Of a stretch of DNA of 49,054 bases, positions 48,399-49,054 are shown in pieces. Positions within the stretch are counted from its first letter, which is position 1. Every line of letters begins with the position of its first letter. Under the pieces are notes generated by a model. That model made no database searches and was not told the DNA's origin. It saw only the letters and a program-made list of their open reading frames with translations. The translations under genes and the position numbers were made by a program. Origin of the DNA: Actinomadura hibisca NBRC 15177 (GTDB lineage: Bacteria; Actinomycetota; Actinomycetes; Streptosporangiales; Streptosporangiaceae); the NCBI RefSeq assembly GCF_001552635.1, contig NZ_BCRO01000046.1, positions 1 through 49,054 on the forward strand, read 5' to 3'.

Positions 48399-49016
48399 AT
48401 GCCGAGTGAAATCCTCCTTTCTCTGCTGATCCTCGGAATCGCGGTGGTGATGCTCGTGTGGGGCGAACGGTCGAAGCGCGCCGCCCGTGCGCGGCGCGAG
48501 GAGCTGTTCGGCAAGGGAGCCGTGCCGGGCGCCGGGATGCCGCCGCACGTCGAGGCGCGGGCGCTCGAACTGATCTCCCAGGGCCTGCCGGTCCAGGCGG
48601 TCAAGGAGGTCCGCCAGGAGACCGGCCTGTCGCTGAAGGACGCCAAGGACTACGTGGACGCCCTCAAGGACGGCCGCCCCACGCTCGCCGCGTCCGTCGC
48701 GCCGCCCGCGCCGTGGGAGCGGGTGCCTGCCGCCGCCCGTGACCGGGCGGCGCGCCTGCTCGCCCAGAACAGGAAGATCCAGGCCGTCAAGGAGGTCCGG
48801 GAGGCCACCGGCATGGGCCTCAAGGAGGCCAAGGACTACGTCGACGCGCTTGAGGCGGGGCGCGTGCCGCGGCCGCCGCGGCTCGACGGCTCGTTGTCGG
48901 ATCGTGTCCGGGCGTTCAAGGCCGCCGAGAACCTCGCCGGGGCCGTCGCGCTGGTGCGCGCCGAGACCGGCATGAGCCGCGAAGAGGCCGAGCGGTTCGT
49001 CGACGCCCTGGACTAG
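48399..49016 (+). CDS. Membrane-anchored protein with three L7/L12-C-terminal-like repeats
   Basis: This 205-aa protein has an N-terminal transmembrane helix (LLSLLILGIAVVMLVWG, residues 6-22) and a basic Arg-rich segment (24-35). Three helical repeats follow at about 51-90, 111-152 and 166-205. Each contains I/VQAVKEVRxxTGxxLKxAKDYVDAL, the helix-turn-helix of ribosomal L7/L12 C-terminal domains (there IKVIKxVRxxTGLGLKEAKxLV). The third copy is the most diverged (AVALVRAETGMSREEAERFVDAL). It is not the ribosomal stalk protein, since the N-terminal dimer domain is absent. The function is unknown. Confidence 0.85.
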   Translation: MPSEILLSLLILGIAVVMLVWGERSKRAARARREELFGKGAVPGAGMPPHVEARALELISQGLPVQAVKEVRQETGLSLKDAKDYVDALKDGRPTLAASVAPPAPWERVPAAARDRAARLLAQNRKIQAVKEVREATGMGLKEAKDYVDALEAGRVPRPPRLDGSLSDRVRAFKAAENLAGAVALVRAETGMSREEAERFVDALD

Positions 49017-49035
49017 CGGTGTTTCAAAGTCCCGG

Positions 49036-49054
49036 CCCAGGGGGCTCGCCTGGC
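49036..49054 (+). repeat. 124-bp structured dispersed repeat, copy 3 (cut by window end)
   Basis: The last 19 bases equal the first 19 bases of copy 2. The copy starts 19 nt after the L7/L12-repeat gene stop, as copy 2 starts 7 nt after DUF2017. Confidence 0.7.

Overview
The window is very GC-rich DNA with the codon bias, GTG/TTG starts and gene content of a filamentous actinobacterium. The Scy/FilP-type polarity coiled-coil gene, NucS instead of MutSL, the Mec/CysO/CysM cysteine route, DUF3039 and DUF2017 genes and two LPXTG proteins all point to Actinomycetes. Streptosporangiales (for example Thermomonosporaceae) is my best guess, by inference only. I saw no rRNA, tRNA, CRISPR array, prophage or plasmid replication gene. 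It looks like an ordinary chromosome segment with accessory insertions.

Layout. 1-9.4 kb is accessory and metabolic: a GlxA-type regulator with an isochorismatase-fold hydrolase, a secreted protein, an aldehyde dehydrogenase, a carotenoid oxygenase with a small membrane protein divergent from a PadR regulator, an NmrA-type reductase divergent from a TetR regulator, and a site-2-type protease. 9.4-17 kb holds tetR, nucS, a 62-residue protein, an SCO5389-type protein, a luciferase-like oxidoreductase, a 3-hydroxyacyl-CoA dehydrogenase, a zinc-knuckle protein and two alpha/beta hydrolases. 17-23.6 kb holds an AI-2E-type exporter, the Scy-like coiled coil built of 11-residue repeats, methylmalonyl-CoA epimerase, a thiolase, a repeat array ending in a perfect hairpin, and DUF4230 and DUF3817 genes. 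23.6-31 kb carries a membrane protein coupled to a degenerate ABC ATPase, a thioredoxin-TPR co-chaperone, a cytidylate-kinase-like protein, malic enzyme and two tandem LPXTG proteins.

31-36 kb is YqgE, a broken TnpB, DUF3039, a secreted M43 metalloprotease and a helicase. 36-49 kb is a conserved actinobacterial housekeeping block that parallels the M. tuberculosis Rv1330c-Rv1341 region: gluconokinase, pncA, pncB, clpS, DUF2017, mec, cysO, cysM, murI, an Rv1339-like MBL hydrolase, rph and rdgB. Into it are inserted a MEDS-STAS/MEDS-HATPase signalling pair, a thioesterase-like gene and, at the end, a membrane-anchored protein made of L7/L12-like repeats.

The most interesting items are these. 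(1) The MEDS signalling pair has lost both the phospho-acceptor serine and the kinase ATP-binding residues. (2) The ABC protein keeps Walker A but has lost the Q-loop, signature, catalytic Glu and switch His. (3) A leaderless 38-codon upstream ORF ending Asp-Cys-Arg precedes cysO-cysM. (4) A 124-bp structured repeat occurs in three places. (5) The polarity protein contains about 13 consecutive hendecads. (6) Several divergent regulator-target pairs have visible operators. Many genes have a TANNNT -10 box six to eight bases before the start codon, so leaderless transcription appears common here.
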